A stretch of 64,000 nt of DNA from Cronobacter malonaticus LMG 23826 (GCF_001277215.2 NZ_CP013940.1:4230640-4294639), one strand, 5' to 3'. Counted from the first letter of the stretch, positions 8,597-17,950 are shown. The notes: generated from the letters alone by a model not told the origin. Numbers and translations: made by a program.

Positions 8597-9037
8597 ATGG
8601 TTGAACTGGTCGATCCCGAAAGAAAGATAAGTAACATTGAGTGGACAGAATTTGCAAAAAGCTTTCCTGTAGCACTGCCGGAATCCTTCAAAGCGCACTA
8701 CTTAAGAATAAACGGCGGTTACTTAGCTGAGGAAGACGTTGAGGCAGGCCGGTGGGGAATGCCGGTAGGTGGTTTTAACCCGATCAAGTATGGGGCGCTT
8801 CCCATTGAAACACTCATTAATGACATATTCAGCATTTCGCCTGCTGAGAGCGAATATGGCCCCTGGCATGAAAAGGAATTTATTCCGTTCGCTTACGATA
8901 ATGGCGGGAATCCTTTTTTCCTTTCATTAAAAGCAACCGATTACGGTCATATCTATCTCTATGCGCAAGATGGCGATGCCCTCTTTGAGGTTGCAGAGTC
9001 ATTTGATGATTTTATAAAGGCATTATACCGGCTATAA
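8597..9037 (+). CDS. SMI1/KNR4 (SUKH) family protein, candidate immunity protein
   Basis: A 146-residue SUKH-type protein. It has an IEWTEFAKSFPVALPESFKAHYLRINGG entry, a GGFNPIKYG strand, IPFAYDNGGNPFFLSL as the core strand-turn, and a C-terminal SFDDFIKALYRL helix. ATG 8597 is preferred over an in-frame start at 8507 because AAAGGAG lies nine bases upstream of it. No toxin frame remains in front; the nearest upstream items are a broken immunity gene and an rhs scrap. It is likely a stranded immunity gene of a lost tip. It is related to, but clearly different from, the SUKH protein at 2709. Confidence 0.85.
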   Translation: MVELVDPERKISNIEWTEFAKSFPVALPESFKAHYLRINGGYLAEEDVEAGRWGMPVGGFNPIKYGALPIETLINDIFSISPAESEYGPWHEKEFIPFAYDNGGNPFFLSLKATDYGHIYLYAQDGDALFEVAESFDDFIKALYRL

Positions 9038-9482
9038 ATGTGCTTATTTTCAGGATAAAGGCGAGATAGCGCCCGGCGGCTTTTTCCTTTTTTGTCGCCT
9101 TTCAACCTTTATCAACCCGATCTTACCGTCTGCTTTTTATCAATTAATGCTTATCTGTTGCCGCATCGGTTATATTGCCTGATCATATGCACAGTAAAAT
9201 CATAAGAAAATAGAGAATTATCGCTGCTATTGCATAACTACAGCGCATATAACTTATTGTCTGTGTTGAATAAATTTCACATAAGGCAGGAAATTCTCGT
9301 CAGGGCTTTTAATTGCCCGACGAAACGCGTTATCCTCTGCCAGAAATGCGGTTTATCTTAACGCAAATACACCCAGCATAAATGTGCGCTTTTAAATATG
9401 GCGGTCGCCCGTGTGGCGTCGTGTTTTCTTTTTTTAACAGGTAGCAGAGCGTGTTACGCCCAAAATAGATAAAGACTGAGTT
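9038..9482. other. Intergenic stretch without a gene
   Basis: About 445 AT-rich bases. The inverted repeat AAAGGCGA (near 9057) / TCGCCTTT (near 9097) encloses a T-rich loop and may end transcription of the SUKH gene. Otherwise I see nothing, except that the last 60 bases may be a decayed N-terminus of the following gene. Confidence 0.5.
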
Positions 9483-9872
9483 ATGAATTTATTCCCCGTT
9501 AGTGACAGTAACGAAAGTGAATTAACCTTTGTCGTTTCCCGAGCCTCTGCCAATGCGGATGATAAGGTCCATGCCGTCGCCGCCCGCATCGTCAGAGAAA
9601 TGGAAACCTCCCTGCCCGAATTCCGTCTGGAATCCACGGAGATGACCGTGATCGACGGCGAACCGGCGGTCGATATGTTTTATCAGTATATGGAAGACAA
9701 TACGCCGGTGTTTCAGCGCCAGACAGTGATTCTGATAAACGATGCGCAGGAAGGCAAAAAGATGGTGAGCTACATCGGCACCTGCATCGGTGAATTTCTG
9801 GATTCACACCACTGGCAGTATCAGGAAATTATGCAGAGCATCAAGTTTCACCGTCAGCGGAAAAGCGCCTGA
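9483..9872 (+). CDS. DUF1795/DcrB-like protein, EagR-type Rhs chaperone relative, apparently N-terminally shortened
   Basis: A 129-residue protein whose segments (MNLFPVSDSNESELTFVVSR, the LPEFRLES region, DMFYQYMEDNTPVFQRQTVIL, MVSYIGTC, FLDSHHWQYQEIMQSIKF) follow the DUF1795 fold of type VI effector chaperones (Eag proteins). These bind the N-terminal transmembrane segments of PAAR-Rhs effectors. Family members usually carry about 20 more residues (an NEGxxxLP..W.D motif) before MN(L/I)F. Here TGA lies two codons upstream of the ATG, and no good ribosome site is visible. Upstream bases can be read as a damaged version of that motif. It may be a truncated, non-functional copy. Its place beside an rhs array fits the chaperone role. 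Confidence 0.7.
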   Translation: MNLFPVSDSNESELTFVVSRASANADDKVHAVAARIVREMETSLPEFRLESTEMTVIDGEPAVDMFYQYMEDNTPVFQRQTVILINDAQEGKKMVSYIGTCIGEFLDSHHWQYQEIMQSIKFHRQRKSA

Positions 9873-9903
9873 AGGCAATTGAGAGCGCAGGGAAGGGATA
9901 GAA

Positions 9904-9929
9904 GAGCGCCGCCCGAATGAGCGGCGCAG
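9904..9929 (-). terminator. Hairpin after tpiA
   Basis: GCGCCGC (9906-9912) pairs with GCGGCGC (9921-9927), a few bases past the tpiA stop. The convergent gene at 9483 also ends nearby, so it may act in both directions. Confidence 0.6.
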
Positions 9930-9933
9930 AGCA

Positions 9934-10701
9934 TTACGCTTTTTTCGCTTCTTCAGCGGCTTTCACGATAACCGCGAACGCGTCCGCTTTCAGAGAGGCA
10001 CCGCCTACCAGCGCGCCGTCGATGTCCGGCTGGGTGAACAGTTCTGCCGCGTTAGCCGCGTTCACAGAGCCGCCGTACTGAATAATAACCTGCTCGGCGA
10101 TTTTCGCGTCGGCTTTGGCAATGTGGTCACGGATGAATTTGTGAACCGCCTGAGCCTGCGCCGGAGTAGCGGATTTGCCGGTACCGATAGCCCATACCGG
10201 TTCGTAAGCAATCACAACGCCTTCAAACGCCGCAGCGCCCTGGGTTTTCAGCACAGCGTCGATCTGACGTGCGCAGACTTCTTCCGTTTTGCCCGCTTCG
10301 TTTTCAGCTTCGGTTTCACCGATGCACAGTACCGGCACCAGACCCTGCGCTTTCAGCACGGCGAATTTTTTCGCGATCAGCTCGTCAGATTCCGCGTGGT
10401 AAGTACGACGCTCGGAGTGGCCGATAATGATGTATTTCGCGCCGATGTCTTTAAGCATTTCAGCGGAAGTTTCACCGGTGAACGCGCCGGAGAGGTTAAC
10501 GTCGACGTTCTGGGCACCAAGAATGATGTGGCTGCCAGCAGCAGCCTGCTTTGCCAGATCCAGATACATCGCCGGCGGGGCGATCGCTACGTCGCAGCCA
10601 GATACGCCAGCCAGCTCTTTACGCAGGTTAGCTACCAGCTCGTTTACCATGTGGCGGCTGCCGTTCAGTTTCCAGTTACCCATCACTAAAGGATGTCGCA
10701 T
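9934..10701 (-). CDS. tpiA: Triosephosphate isomerase
   Basis: Interconverts dihydroxyacetone phosphate and glyceraldehyde 3-phosphate in glycolysis and gluconeogenesis; a cytosolic homodimer. The 255-residue protein is collinear with E. coli TpiA. Visible marks are the substrate-loop lysine in GNWKLNGS, the catalytic His in IGHSERR, the catalytic Glu in [12 protein letters not shown] (with the mobile loop) and the phosphate-binding GGS and GALVGGAS. I placed the start at the ATG of MRHPL, seven bases after GGAG; another ATG two codons upstream is too close to that site. It lies next to yiiQ as in E. coli, but its other side is the rhs array. Confidence 0.98.
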   Translation of the reverse strand: MRHPLVMGNWKLNGSRHMVNELVANLRKELAGVSGCDVAIAPPAMYLDLAKQAAAGSHIILGAQNVDVNLSGAFTGETSAEMLKDIGAKYIIIGHSERRTYHAESDELIAKKFAVLKAQGLVPVLCIGETEAENEAGKTEEVCARQIDAVLKTQGAAAFEGVVIAYEPVWAIGTGKSATPAQAQAVHKFIRDHIAKADAKIAEQVIIQYGGSVNAANAAELFTQPDIDGALVGGASLKADAFAVIVKAAEEAKKA

Positions 10702-10807
10702 TTTCATTCTCCACGCGCTAAGCGAATTAAGGAATATTGCTGCCCGTCAGGCAGCGTGGTCTGTGAAACAGTATAGAGATTCGTACCCGGAAAGGCTTTG
10801 CTTTTTG

Positions 10808-11407
10808 TCATTTATTGCTCCCTTCCAGCGTTTGCGATAACGCAAGCTTAATCGGTTCAACCGCGAAGGTAAGACCTTTTTCGCCGCTGTCTGCGACAAT
10901 ATAGCGAATCGCGCCTTCGGCCTGGCTGAAGTAGCGTTTGCCCTTGCCCTCGGTAAGCAAGCGCGTCAGCCGCTGCTGGCTTTGCGCTTTGCTGATTTTC
11001 GGCGTGAAACTCCGCAGTAGCGCCGCCATATACTCCAGCGCTTTGGCTTTCGCCGCTTTCTGCTCCGGCCCCTGAATGGGCAGCCAGGTTATCTGGATAC
11101 TTTTGATTTTGAGCGTGCCGCGCTCCAGCGCCGTGGAGGCATAGAGATTTTCATTAATCTTGCTGGCTGCGCGCATCAGATTGATTTTGTCGCCTTTCAC
11201 GTCGATGGCGCGAAATTCATTAAGCGGGAGCGTGGGGTTGTCGGCGTTGAAGCGTTCGCGAAACTGGGAAATGGAGAGATCAAAGGTAGGCGAGCCGGGC
11301 AGCAGATAGGGCGCGGTCGGCGTCAGCGTATCCGGGTCGGTTTCGGCATCAGCGAAGCACGCCGCCAGCGGCAGCGTCAGAAAAAGAAGATAAAACAGCG
11401 GCTTCAT
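10808..11407 (-). CDS. yiiQ: DUF1454 family protein YiiQ
   Basis: A 199-residue protein collinear with E. coli YiiQ; segments such as APYLLPGSPTFDLSISQFRE, INENLYASTALERGTLKIKSIQ and EKGLTFAVEPIKLALS are nearly the same. The N-terminus (MKPLFYLLFLTLPLAACFADA) is a signal peptide, so the protein is periplasmic; the AAC could be a lipobox-like site, though it is not a perfect one. Function is unknown. Gene order tpiA-yiiQ-yiiR-fpr is as in E. coli. Confidence 0.93.
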   Translation of the reverse strand: MKPLFYLLFLTLPLAACFADAETDPDTLTPTAPYLLPGSPTFDLSISQFRERFNADNPTLPLNEFRAIDVKGDKINLMRAASKINENLYASTALERGTLKIKSIQITWLPIQGPEQKAAKAKALEYMAALLRSFTPKISKAQSQQRLTRLLTEGKGKRYFSQAEGAIRYIVADSGEKGLTFAVEPIKLALSQTLEGSNK

Positions 11408-11521
11408 GATTCACCTTTCCCGGTTGCGTATCACAGCGATTAAAACCAGATCGGGCTGGCTTGTCAAAACCCGTCCGCACCAGGGTAAACTGTGCGCTAC
11501 GCACACAGTAAGGTTTTAGCT

Positions 11522-11941
11522 ATGACCCTTCAGCAGTGGTTGTTCTCTTTTAAAGGCCGGATTGGCCGCCGTGATTTCTGGGTATGGATGGCGCTCTGGG
11601 TGGCGTCGATGATTATCCTTTTTACCCTCACTGGCAATGATTTACTGAATACGCAGACCGCCGCGTTTATGCTGGTTTGTCTGCTCTGGCCGACGGCGGC
11701 AGTGGTAGTGAAACGCCTGCACGACCGCGGCAAATCCGGCGCGTGGGCGCTGTTAATGATCCTCGCGTGGATGCTGCTCGCCGGGAACTGGGCGGTGCTG
11801 GGCGGCGTCTGGCAGTGGGCCATGGGGCGCTTCATCCCGACGCTCATCATGGTGATGATGGTGCTGGACCTGGGCGCGTTTCTCGGCACCCAGGGCGAAA
11901 ACAAATACGGCAAAGACACGCTGGATGTGAAGTACCGCTGA
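11522..11941 (+). CDS. yiiR: DUF805 inner-membrane protein YiiR
   Basis: A 139-residue membrane protein with about four hydrophobic segments and the DUF805 start QQWLFSFKGRIGRRDFW, plus the KRLHDRGKSGAW loop typical of this family. I chose ATG 11522 (MTLQQ), which matches E. coli YiiR, over an upstream in-frame ATG at 11492. An AAGG precedes it at a usable distance. It lacks the last several residues of the E. coli protein. It converges on fpr with no spacer. Function is unknown. Confidence 0.92.
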   Translation: MTLQQWLFSFKGRIGRRDFWVWMALWVASMIILFTLTGNDLLNTQTAAFMLVCLLWPTAAVVVKRLHDRGKSGAWALLMILAWMLLAGNWAVLGGVWQWAMGRFIPTLIMVMMVLDLGAFLGTQGENKYGKDTLDVKYR

Positions 11942-12688
11942 TTACCAGTAGTGCTCCGCCGTCATATGTCCCGGACGGCGGCGCAGGTGTTTCGCCATCT
12001 GGCGCGTATCTTTGAGCAACTGCTGCGTATCGCGCACCATCTGCGGGTTGCCGCACAGCATCACGTGGCTGGTCGCGGTGTCCATCGGCAGCCCGATCGC
12101 CTCTTCCAGCGCGCCGCTCTCAATCAGCGCCGGCACGCGCCCGGTCAGCGAGCCTGAGACCGTTTCCCGGCTTACCACGGTCTGCACCCGTAACTTGCCC
12201 TCGTAGCGCTGTTGCAGCTCCAGCATGAGCGGTAAGTAGCTCAAATCCTGGGCGTAGCGCACCGCATGCACCAGCACGATATTTTTGAAGCGCTCGAGAT
12301 CTTTGCCTTCCTGTAAAATCGACAGATACGGGCCGATGGCCGTGCCGGTCGCCAGCATCCATAACGTCTCGCACTCGGGAATTTCTTCCAGCACGAAAAA
12401 GCCCGCCGCGTCGCTCACCACCATCACCTCATCACCTGGCTGCATCGCGTGTAGCCGCGGGCTGAGTTTGCCTTCCGGCACCGTCACCAGGTAAAACTCC
12501 AGATCCGGGTTGCCCGGCGCGTTGACGTAAGAATAGGCGCGCTGCACGCGCTCGCCGTCAATCTCAAGGCCCAGCTTGGTGAATTGTCCGGCGGTGAAAG
12601 GCGCGACAGGGGCGTGAACCACGAGACTGAAGAGAGAATCGGTCCAGTGCTGAACCCGAACCACTTTACCTGTAACCCAATCCGCCAT
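11942..12688 (-). CDS. fpr: Ferredoxin/flavodoxin-NADP+ reductase
   Basis: A 248-residue FAD enzyme that passes electrons between NADPH and flavodoxin or ferredoxin. It supports activation of anaerobic ribonucleotide reductase, pyruvate formate-lyase and other radical enzymes, and belongs to the SoxRS response in E. coli. Visible marks are the FAD-binding RAYSYVN, the NADP-binding ATGTAIGPYLSIL and CGNPQMVRD, and the C-terminal aromatic residue in AEHYW. It matches E. coli Fpr end to end. It lies 93 bases from glpX and is transcribed the same way. Confidence 0.97.
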   Translation of the reverse strand: MADWVTGKVVRVQHWTDSLFSLVVHAPVAPFTAGQFTKLGLEIDGERVQRAYSYVNAPGNPDLEFYLVTVPEGKLSPRLHAMQPGDEVMVVSDAAGFFVLEEIPECETLWMLATGTAIGPYLSILQEGKDLERFKNIVLVHAVRYAQDLSYLPLMLELQQRYEGKLRVQTVVSRETVSGSLTGRVPALIESGALEEAIGLPMDTATSHVMLCGNPQMVRDTQQLLKDTRQMAKHLRRRPGHMTAEHYW

Positions 12689-12781
12689 GTTTCGCTCCTG
12701 TGTTAACTGATGCTTTATCTTCGCCAGCGCCGCGCATCATTTCCAGCCCGCGCGGGCCGGAAAGCTCGTTCCGACAAACGA

Positions 12782-13792
12782 TTAAAGAATGTGTGTCTGG
12801 ATCTCCGGGTCTTTGCGGTCAAGATAGTGAATCGACTGAATGCGGCGAATGGTGCGCGATTTACCGCGGATCAGCAGCGTCTCGGTGGTAGCGATATTGC
12901 CCTTGCGGGTGATGCCATCCAGCAGATCGCCTTTGGTGATGCCGGTCGCTGAGAAAATCACGTTATCGTTGTGCGCCATTTCATCCAGTTTCAGCACGTT
13001 GCCCGCCGTGATGCCCATCGCCTGACAGCGCGCCAGCTCCTGCTCGCCGATGCGGCGGTTTTCCGGCGTGTCGCCTTTCACAACGTGGCGCGCCAGCAGG
13101 CGGCCCTGCATATCGCCATCCAGCGCGCGGATCACTGCCGCCGACACCACGCCTTCCGGCGCGCCGCCGATGCCGTAAAGCACGTCCACTTCGCTGTCCG
13201 GCATACAGGTGAGAATAGACGCCGCCACGTCGCCGTCAGGAATCGCGAAAACGCGCACGCCGAGCTGCTGCATCTGTGCGATAACCGCATCGTGGCGCGG
13301 CTTGGCGAGAATGGTGACGGTGAGTTCACTAAGCGGTTTATTGAGCGCCGCGGCGATGTTCTTCAGGTTCTGCTCAAGCGGCAGGTTGAGATCGATAACG
13401 CCTTTCGCGCCAGGGCCGACAATCAGCTTTTCCATATACATATCGGGCGCGTTCAGGAAGCTGCCTTTATCGCCCACCGCCAGCACCGCCAGCGCGTTGG
13501 CCTGGCCCATCGCCGTCATGCGCGTGCCTTCGATAGGATCGACCGCGATATCAACCGCGTCGCCGTTGCCGGTGCCGACCTTCTCGCCGATATAGAGCAT
13601 CGGCGCTTCATCGATTTCGCCTTCGCCAATCACAATCTGCCCGTCGATATCGACTTTATTGAGCATAATGCGCATGGCGTTAACGGCCGCGCCGTCAGCG
13701 AGGTTTTTATCGCCGCGTCCCAGCCACTTGTACCCGGCCAGCGCCGCCGCTTCGGTGACGCGTGAAAATTCGATGGCAAGTTCTCGTTTCAT
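12782..13792 (-). CDS. glpX: Fructose-1,6-bisphosphatase class II
   Basis: Hydrolyses fructose 1,6-bisphosphate for gluconeogenesis using Mn2+. The 336-residue protein matches E. coli GlpX throughout, with the metal-site motifs GEGEIDEAPMLYIGE and VDPIEGTRMT and the later DGDVAASI and GGAPEGV. The start is placed at the ATG of MKRELAIEF; an in-frame ATG five codons earlier is also possible. In E. coli this is the third gene of glpFKX. Here glpFK lie 40 kb away and glpX instead follows the mannitol operon, so it needs its own promoter or read-through from mtlR. Confidence 0.97.
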   Translation of the reverse strand: MKRELAIEFSRVTEAAALAGYKWLGRGDKNLADGAAVNAMRIMLNKVDIDGQIVIGEGEIDEAPMLYIGEKVGTGNGDAVDIAVDPIEGTRMTAMGQANALAVLAVGDKGSFLNAPDMYMEKLIVGPGAKGVIDLNLPLEQNLKNIAAALNKPLSELTVTILAKPRHDAVIAQMQQLGVRVFAIPDGDVAASILTCMPDSEVDVLYGIGGAPEGVVSAAVIRALDGDMQGRLLARHVVKGDTPENRRIGEQELARCQAMGITAGNVLKLDEMAHNDNVIFSATGITKGDLLDGITRKGNIATTETLLIRGKSRTIRRIQSIHYLDRKDPEIQTHIL

Positions 13793-13904
13793 GACTCTTT
13801 TCCGCAAGATTAACTGCGTCGGAGTGTAGCACAGAGCGGGTAACGGCTGTTACGGAGGGCTGACCGGCGGGAGAGGGAACAGAAGCGCTACGCGGCCACC
13901 GAAG

Positions 13905-14453
13905 CTACTTCTGGAAGGCTTTTTTTAAGCTGATCCTTGAGAGCAGTTCGGTCAGGGAAAGGACCATGGTGGAGCGCACCACCTGCTGGTAGCGCTGCTG
14001 TTGCATCTGGATAAGCTGCGGATCGCTGCTTTCAAGCGCGGGCGGTGCCGGGGGCAGCGCGACGACGCAGTGCAGTTCGCCGAAGGGGCCGAGAATTTCG
14101 TCGTCGGTAAAGGCGTAGTCATTGCCGTCGTGATTGAGTTCTTCACGCAGCGCCATCAGCAGTTCGCAGTCTTCATATTCGGCGCGGCTTATCACGCCGA
14201 GCCCGTAAATCAGCTTCAGGCGCACGGAGAGATCGCCCAGCGGGCCGCTGCCGTCGAGCAACGGCTCAACGGCGTATTTGACCGCGTAGTCGTCTTTACG
14301 GAACACCTGCAACACCAGAATATTGACCGCCTCGGTGAGCAACTCTACGGCTGCGATCAAAAAACTTCTTACGGTTTTGCCAGCATTCAGACGCTCAAGC
14401 ACACGGTTTTCAAAGGCCTGGGTTTCTTCCATCATTGCCTGCATATCTGACAC
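13905..14453 (-). CDS. mtlR: Mannitol operon repressor
   Basis: MtlR represses the mtl operon in E. coli although it lacks a classical helix-turn-helix. The 182-residue protein follows E. coli MtlR from SDMQA to the terminal SLKKAFQK, including RLNAGKTVRSFLIAAVELLTEAV and AFTDDEILGPFGELHC. The frame opens with GTG at 14453 and shows no strong ribosome site. It is about 13 residues shorter than E. coli at the N-terminus, and the frame is open upstream to a stop near the end of mtlD, so the true start is uncertain. It follows mtlD by about 40 bases. Confidence 0.92.
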   Translation of the reverse strand: MSDMQAMMEETQAFENRVLERLNAGKTVRSFLIAAVELLTEAVNILVLQVFRKDDYAVKYAVEPLLDGSGPLGDLSVRLKLIYGLGVISRAEYEDCELLMALREELNHDGNDYAFTDDEILGPFGELHCVVALPPAPPALESSDPQLIQMQQQRYQQVVRSTMVLSLTELLSRISLKKAFQK

Positions 14454-14492
14454 GTCATCAGCGGGCGCAGACTCAGCCGCGCCCGTTATTCA

Positions 14493-15641
14493 TTACGCTG
14501 TTGCGTTATACGCGTTTACTGCCGAAGCCACGACATCGCTGTTGGCGTCCAGACCGGAAATCTGCGCCAGCGCGGCCTGTGGGCCTTTGTCAGCGATAAG
14601 CTGCGCCAGCTCCTGCGCCTGCGGATCGTCTTCGCTGCGGAAATGCATCGCGGCGGCGATACCCAGCACCAGATTCTGATGCGGCAGGCCATATTCCAGC
14701 GTGCCCAGCAGCGGCTTGATCAGACGGTCGCCTGCGCTCAGTTTGCGCAGCGGCTGACGGCCAACGCGCTCCACATCGTCTTTCAGGTACGGGTTTTCAA
14801 AACGGCTAAGGATCTTCTCGATATACGCGGCATGTTTCGCGTCATCAAAGCCGTAGCGCTTAATCAGCACCGCGCCGCTCTCTTCCATCGCGCCGCGTAC
14901 CACCAGACGAATTTTCTCATCCAGAATCGCGTCGCGAATGGTCTGATGGCCGGCCTGTTTTCCGAGGTAGGCGGTTATAGCATGCCCGGTGTTCAGGGTG
15001 AAGAGCTTGCGTTCAACAAATGCCATCAGATTGTCGGTCAGCTCCATACCTGCAATGGTCGGCAAATCGCCTTTGAACTGGGTTTTATCGACAATCCACT
15101 CGCTGAAGGTTTCCACGGTGACTTCCAGCGGATCGTGCGCGGCGGATGCCGACGGCGGCACGATACGGTCAACGGCGGAGTCAACAAAACCGATGTGGCT
15201 TTCCACCCAGGCTTTATCGCCCTCTGCGAGCGCGTTAAAGACGTGCGTTTTCAGTTGGCTGGTGCCGCGCACCATGTTTTCACAGGCGATGATATTGAGC
15301 GGGCGTTCGTTGCCCTGCGCTTTACGCAGCGCCAGGCCTTTGGCAATCGCCGGAGCGATGCGCTCCAGTACCACCGGGCCAACGGCGGTCGTCACCAGAT
15401 CGACCGTGGCGATAAGCGTCACGACATCCTCGCTGGTGCTGTTAACCGCATCCACGCCGGAAACGGTATCAATCTGCTCCTGCTCGCCCACCACGCGCAC
15501 CTGATAGCTGTGACGCGCGTTTAACGCGTCCAGTACCGTCTGGTTCACGTCGGCGAACGTCAGGCCGATGCCTGCGTCAGCGAGCAGTTTGCCAATAAAG
15601 CCACGACCAATATTACCTGCGCCAAAATGTAATGCTTTCAT
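14493..15641 (-). CDS. mtlD: Mannitol-1-phosphate 5-dehydrogenase
   Basis: Oxidises mannitol 1-phosphate to fructose 6-phosphate with NAD+. The 382-residue protein has the N-terminal NAD-binding start [17 protein letters not shown] and the polyol-dehydrogenase active-site region around the conserved Lys and His ([27 protein letters not shown]). Length and sequence match E. coli MtlD. It is the second gene of mtlADR, 188 bases after mtlA across a palindrome. Confidence 0.98.
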   Translation of the reverse strand: MKALHFGAGNIGRGFIGKLLADAGIGLTFADVNQTVLDALNARHSYQVRVVGEQEQIDTVSGVDAVNSTSEDVVTLIATVDLVTTAVGPVVLERIAPAIAKGLALRKAQGNERPLNIIACENMVRGTSQLKTHVFNALAEGDKAWVESHIGFVDSAVDRIVPPSASAAHDPLEVTVETFSEWIVDKTQFKGDLPTIAGMELTDNLMAFVERKLFTLNTGHAITAYLGKQAGHQTIRDAILDEKIRLVVRGAMEESGAVLIKRYGFDDAKHAAYIEKILSRFENPYLKDDVERVGRQPLRKLSAGDRLIKPLLGTLEYGLPHQNLVLGIAAAMHFRSEDDPQAQELAQLIADKGPQAALAQISGLDANSDVVASAVNAYNATA

Positions 15642-15829
15642 GGGAATACCTTCTTACTTAAAGCGGAAACTGTATCACCCGAGAGGGCGGGGGAAAGGGT
15701 GCTGCGTGCGACCTCCCTTTCCCTTGCCCTCTCCCTGAGCGGGAGAGGTAAGGTTGCCCTGGTGGAGCACAAACATCTCAATAGCTTCTCAATGAGAAAG
15801 AGAGGGACAGTGTCCCTCTCTGTATGGCG
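15642..15829 (-). other. mtlA-mtlD intercistronic region with a strong palindrome
   Basis: Directly after the mtlA stop, GAGAGGGACA (15800-15809) and TGTCCCTCTC (15811-15820) form a perfect 10-bp inverted repeat around one base. A looser CCTCTCC / GGAGAGG hairpin lies near 15,730-15,750. On the mtl transcript these could stabilise the mtlA part or partly stop transcription, lowering mtlD output. Confidence 0.7.
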
Positions 15830-17749
15830 TTACGCCACGGTTTTACCGGAAAGCAGCGCCAGCACTTCATCGACGCTGTCGGTGTGCGCCAGGCGCTCAA
15901 TCACGCTTTCATCATCCAGCGCATTGGTCAGGCTGGTAATGACCTGAATATGCTCGTTATTACGCGCCGCGATACCAATCACCAGACGGGCGATATCATC
16001 TTCTTCTTCACCGAAACGCACGCCCTGCGGATACTGGCAGAACACGACGCCGGTTTTCAGCACGCGATCTTTAGCTTCGACGGTGCCGTGCGGAACCGCG
16101 ATAGACTCGCCGAGATAAGTCGGGGTGAGTTTTTCGCGCTCCAGCATTGCGTCCACATATTCCGGCTGCACGTAGCCGCCTTTCACCAGTTGCTCGCCCG
16201 CAAAGCGAATCGCCTCTTCTTTATTCGCCGCATGACGGCCAAGGAAGATGTTGTCCGCGCTGAGCTTAAACAGGTGGCTGTCGTTGGCGTCGAAGCTGTC
16301 CTGCAGGCTGGTGCGGACTTTCTCTTCGTTCTGCGTATGACGCTGCGCGGCCACCAGACGTTCGGTCAGGCCAGCGTACAGGCCACTGTCCAGGAAGTTG
16401 GTCAGAGAAATGTGCTGCGCGTGCGGTGCCTGGCGCATGGCGCGCTCGGTTAAATCGCGGTGGGTGATGACCAGATCCACATCGCCCGGCAGGCTGTTGA
16501 TCGCACTGTTGGTGACGGAAATATGGCTCAGGCCCGCGTCCTGCACTTTCTTACGCAGTACGCCTGCGCCCATTGCACTGGAACCCATACCGGCGTCACA
16601 GGCAACGATGATTTTACGCACGTGGCTCAGGTCGTTGCTCAGATCCGCGCTCGCTGCGGTCGCGGCACCTTTCGACTGCGCTTTCATATCCTGCATGCGA
16701 CGGGTCGCTGCATCGATATCGTCTTCTTCTTTCACTTTGCTGGTTTTCAGCAGGATGGCGGCGACTACGAAAGAGACGGCCATCGCGGCGAAAATCGCTA
16801 CCAGGTTTGCGAAGTACGCGCCTTTCGGCGTCATTGCCAGCACCGCCAGGATAGAGCCCGGAGACGCCGGAGAAACCAGGCCGCCGTTCAGTACGGTCAG
16901 GCAGAATACGCCGGTCATACCGCCCAGGATAACGGCGATGATCAGACGCGGGTTCATCAGCACATACGGGAAGTAGATTTCGTGGATACCGCCCAGGAAG
17001 TGGATGATAGCCGCGCCGCCCGCAGACTGTTTCGCGCTGCCGCGACCAAAGAACATGTACGCCAGCAGGATGCCCATGCCCGGACCGGGGTTGGCTTCAA
17101 TCAGGAAGAAAATAGATTTGCCGAGTTCATGCGACTGCTGAATGCCCAGCGGCGAGAAGATGCCGTGGTTGATGGCGTTGTTGAGGAACAGGATTTTCGC
17201 TGGTTCAACGAAAATCGACGCCAGCGGCAGCATGTCGTGAACCACCATGAAGTTCACGCCCGCGGCCAGCACTTTGGAGAGCACTTCTACCGCCGGGCCA
17301 ATGCCGAGGAACGCCAGAATCGCGAGGATCATACCGATGATGCCCGCGGAGAAGTTGTTCACCAGCATTTCAAAGCCGGATTTGATTTTGCCGTCGACCG
17401 AGGCGTCGAATTTCTTGATGCAGAAGCCGCCGAGCGGGCCTGCGATCATCGCGCCCAGGAACATCGGGATATCCGCGCCGACGATAACGCCCATGGTGGT
17501 AATCGCGCCCACCACGCCGCCGCGCTCGCCGCCGACCAGCTTACCGCCGGTATAACCGATAAGCAGCGGCAGCAGGTAAGTGATCATCGGGCCGACCAGC
17601 TTCGCCAGCGTCTCGTTTGGCCACCATCCTGTGGGAATAAATAACGCGGTGATAATACCCCAGGCGATAAACGCGCCGATGTTAGGCATTACCATATTGC
17701 TGAGAAAGCGACCAAAGCTTTGCACTTTGATCTTGATATCGGATGACAT
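15830..17749 (-). CDS. mtlA: PTS mannitol-specific EIICBA
   Basis: Imports mannitol and phosphorylates it to mannitol 1-phosphate. The 639-residue protein has an N-terminal membrane EIIC part (about residues 1-345), EIIB with the phosphocysteine in VACDAGMGSS at codon 384, and EIIA with the phosphohistidine in AVPHGT at codon 554; I computed both positions from the coordinates and they agree with E. coli MtlA. The start has a good AAGGGG ribosome site. It leads mtlADR. The upstream region carries four CRP-like sites, so strong catabolite control is expected. Confidence 0.98.
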   Translation of the reverse strand: MSSDIKIKVQSFGRFLSNMVMPNIGAFIAWGIITALFIPTGWWPNETLAKLVGPMITYLLPLLIGYTGGKLVGGERGGVVGAITTMGVIVGADIPMFLGAMIAGPLGGFCIKKFDASVDGKIKSGFEMLVNNFSAGIIGMILAILAFLGIGPAVEVLSKVLAAGVNFMVVHDMLPLASIFVEPAKILFLNNAINHGIFSPLGIQQSHELGKSIFFLIEANPGPGMGILLAYMFFGRGSAKQSAGGAAIIHFLGGIHEIYFPYVLMNPRLIIAVILGGMTGVFCLTVLNGGLVSPASPGSILAVLAMTPKGAYFANLVAIFAAMAVSFVVAAILLKTSKVKEEDDIDAATRRMQDMKAQSKGAATAASADLSNDLSHVRKIIVACDAGMGSSAMGAGVLRKKVQDAGLSHISVTNSAINSLPGDVDLVITHRDLTERAMRQAPHAQHISLTNFLDSGLYAGLTERLVAAQRHTQNEEKVRTSLQDSFDANDSHLFKLSADNIFLGRHAANKEEAIRFAGEQLVKGGYVQPEYVDAMLEREKLTPTYLGESIAVPHGTVEAKDRVLKTGVVFCQYPQGVRFGEEEDDIARLVIGIAARNNEHIQVITSLTNALDDESVIERLAHTDSVDEVLALLSGKTVA

Positions 17750-17890
17750 AGAACACCCCTTCTTATGTTTACGCGCAGGCTTGCGGCCCGAGGTTTATTG
17801 TTAACGTGGCGGCAGAGGTAGCCGGACCCATGCTCTGATGACGCGAAATCTGGCACTGAATCGCGATGGTGTCCAGACAGGCCCTTTAAG

Positions 17891-17906
17891 TGTGATCGCG
17901 ATCACT
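17891..17906 (-). promoter_or_regulatory. CRP-like site 1 (mtlA)
   Basis: TGTGA TCGCGA TCACT: one base from the ideal TGTGA-N6-TCACA, and the nearest of the four to mtlA. Confidence 0.8.
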
Positions 17907-17934
17907 TGATAGCGGGGTGGTGGGGGTGTTGTTA

Positions 17935-17950
17935 GGTGATTTATGTCACA
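17935..17950 (-). promoter_or_regulatory. CRP-like site 2 (mtlA)
   Basis: GGTGA TTTATG TCACA: one mismatch to the TGTGA-N6-TCACA consensus. Confidence 0.7.
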
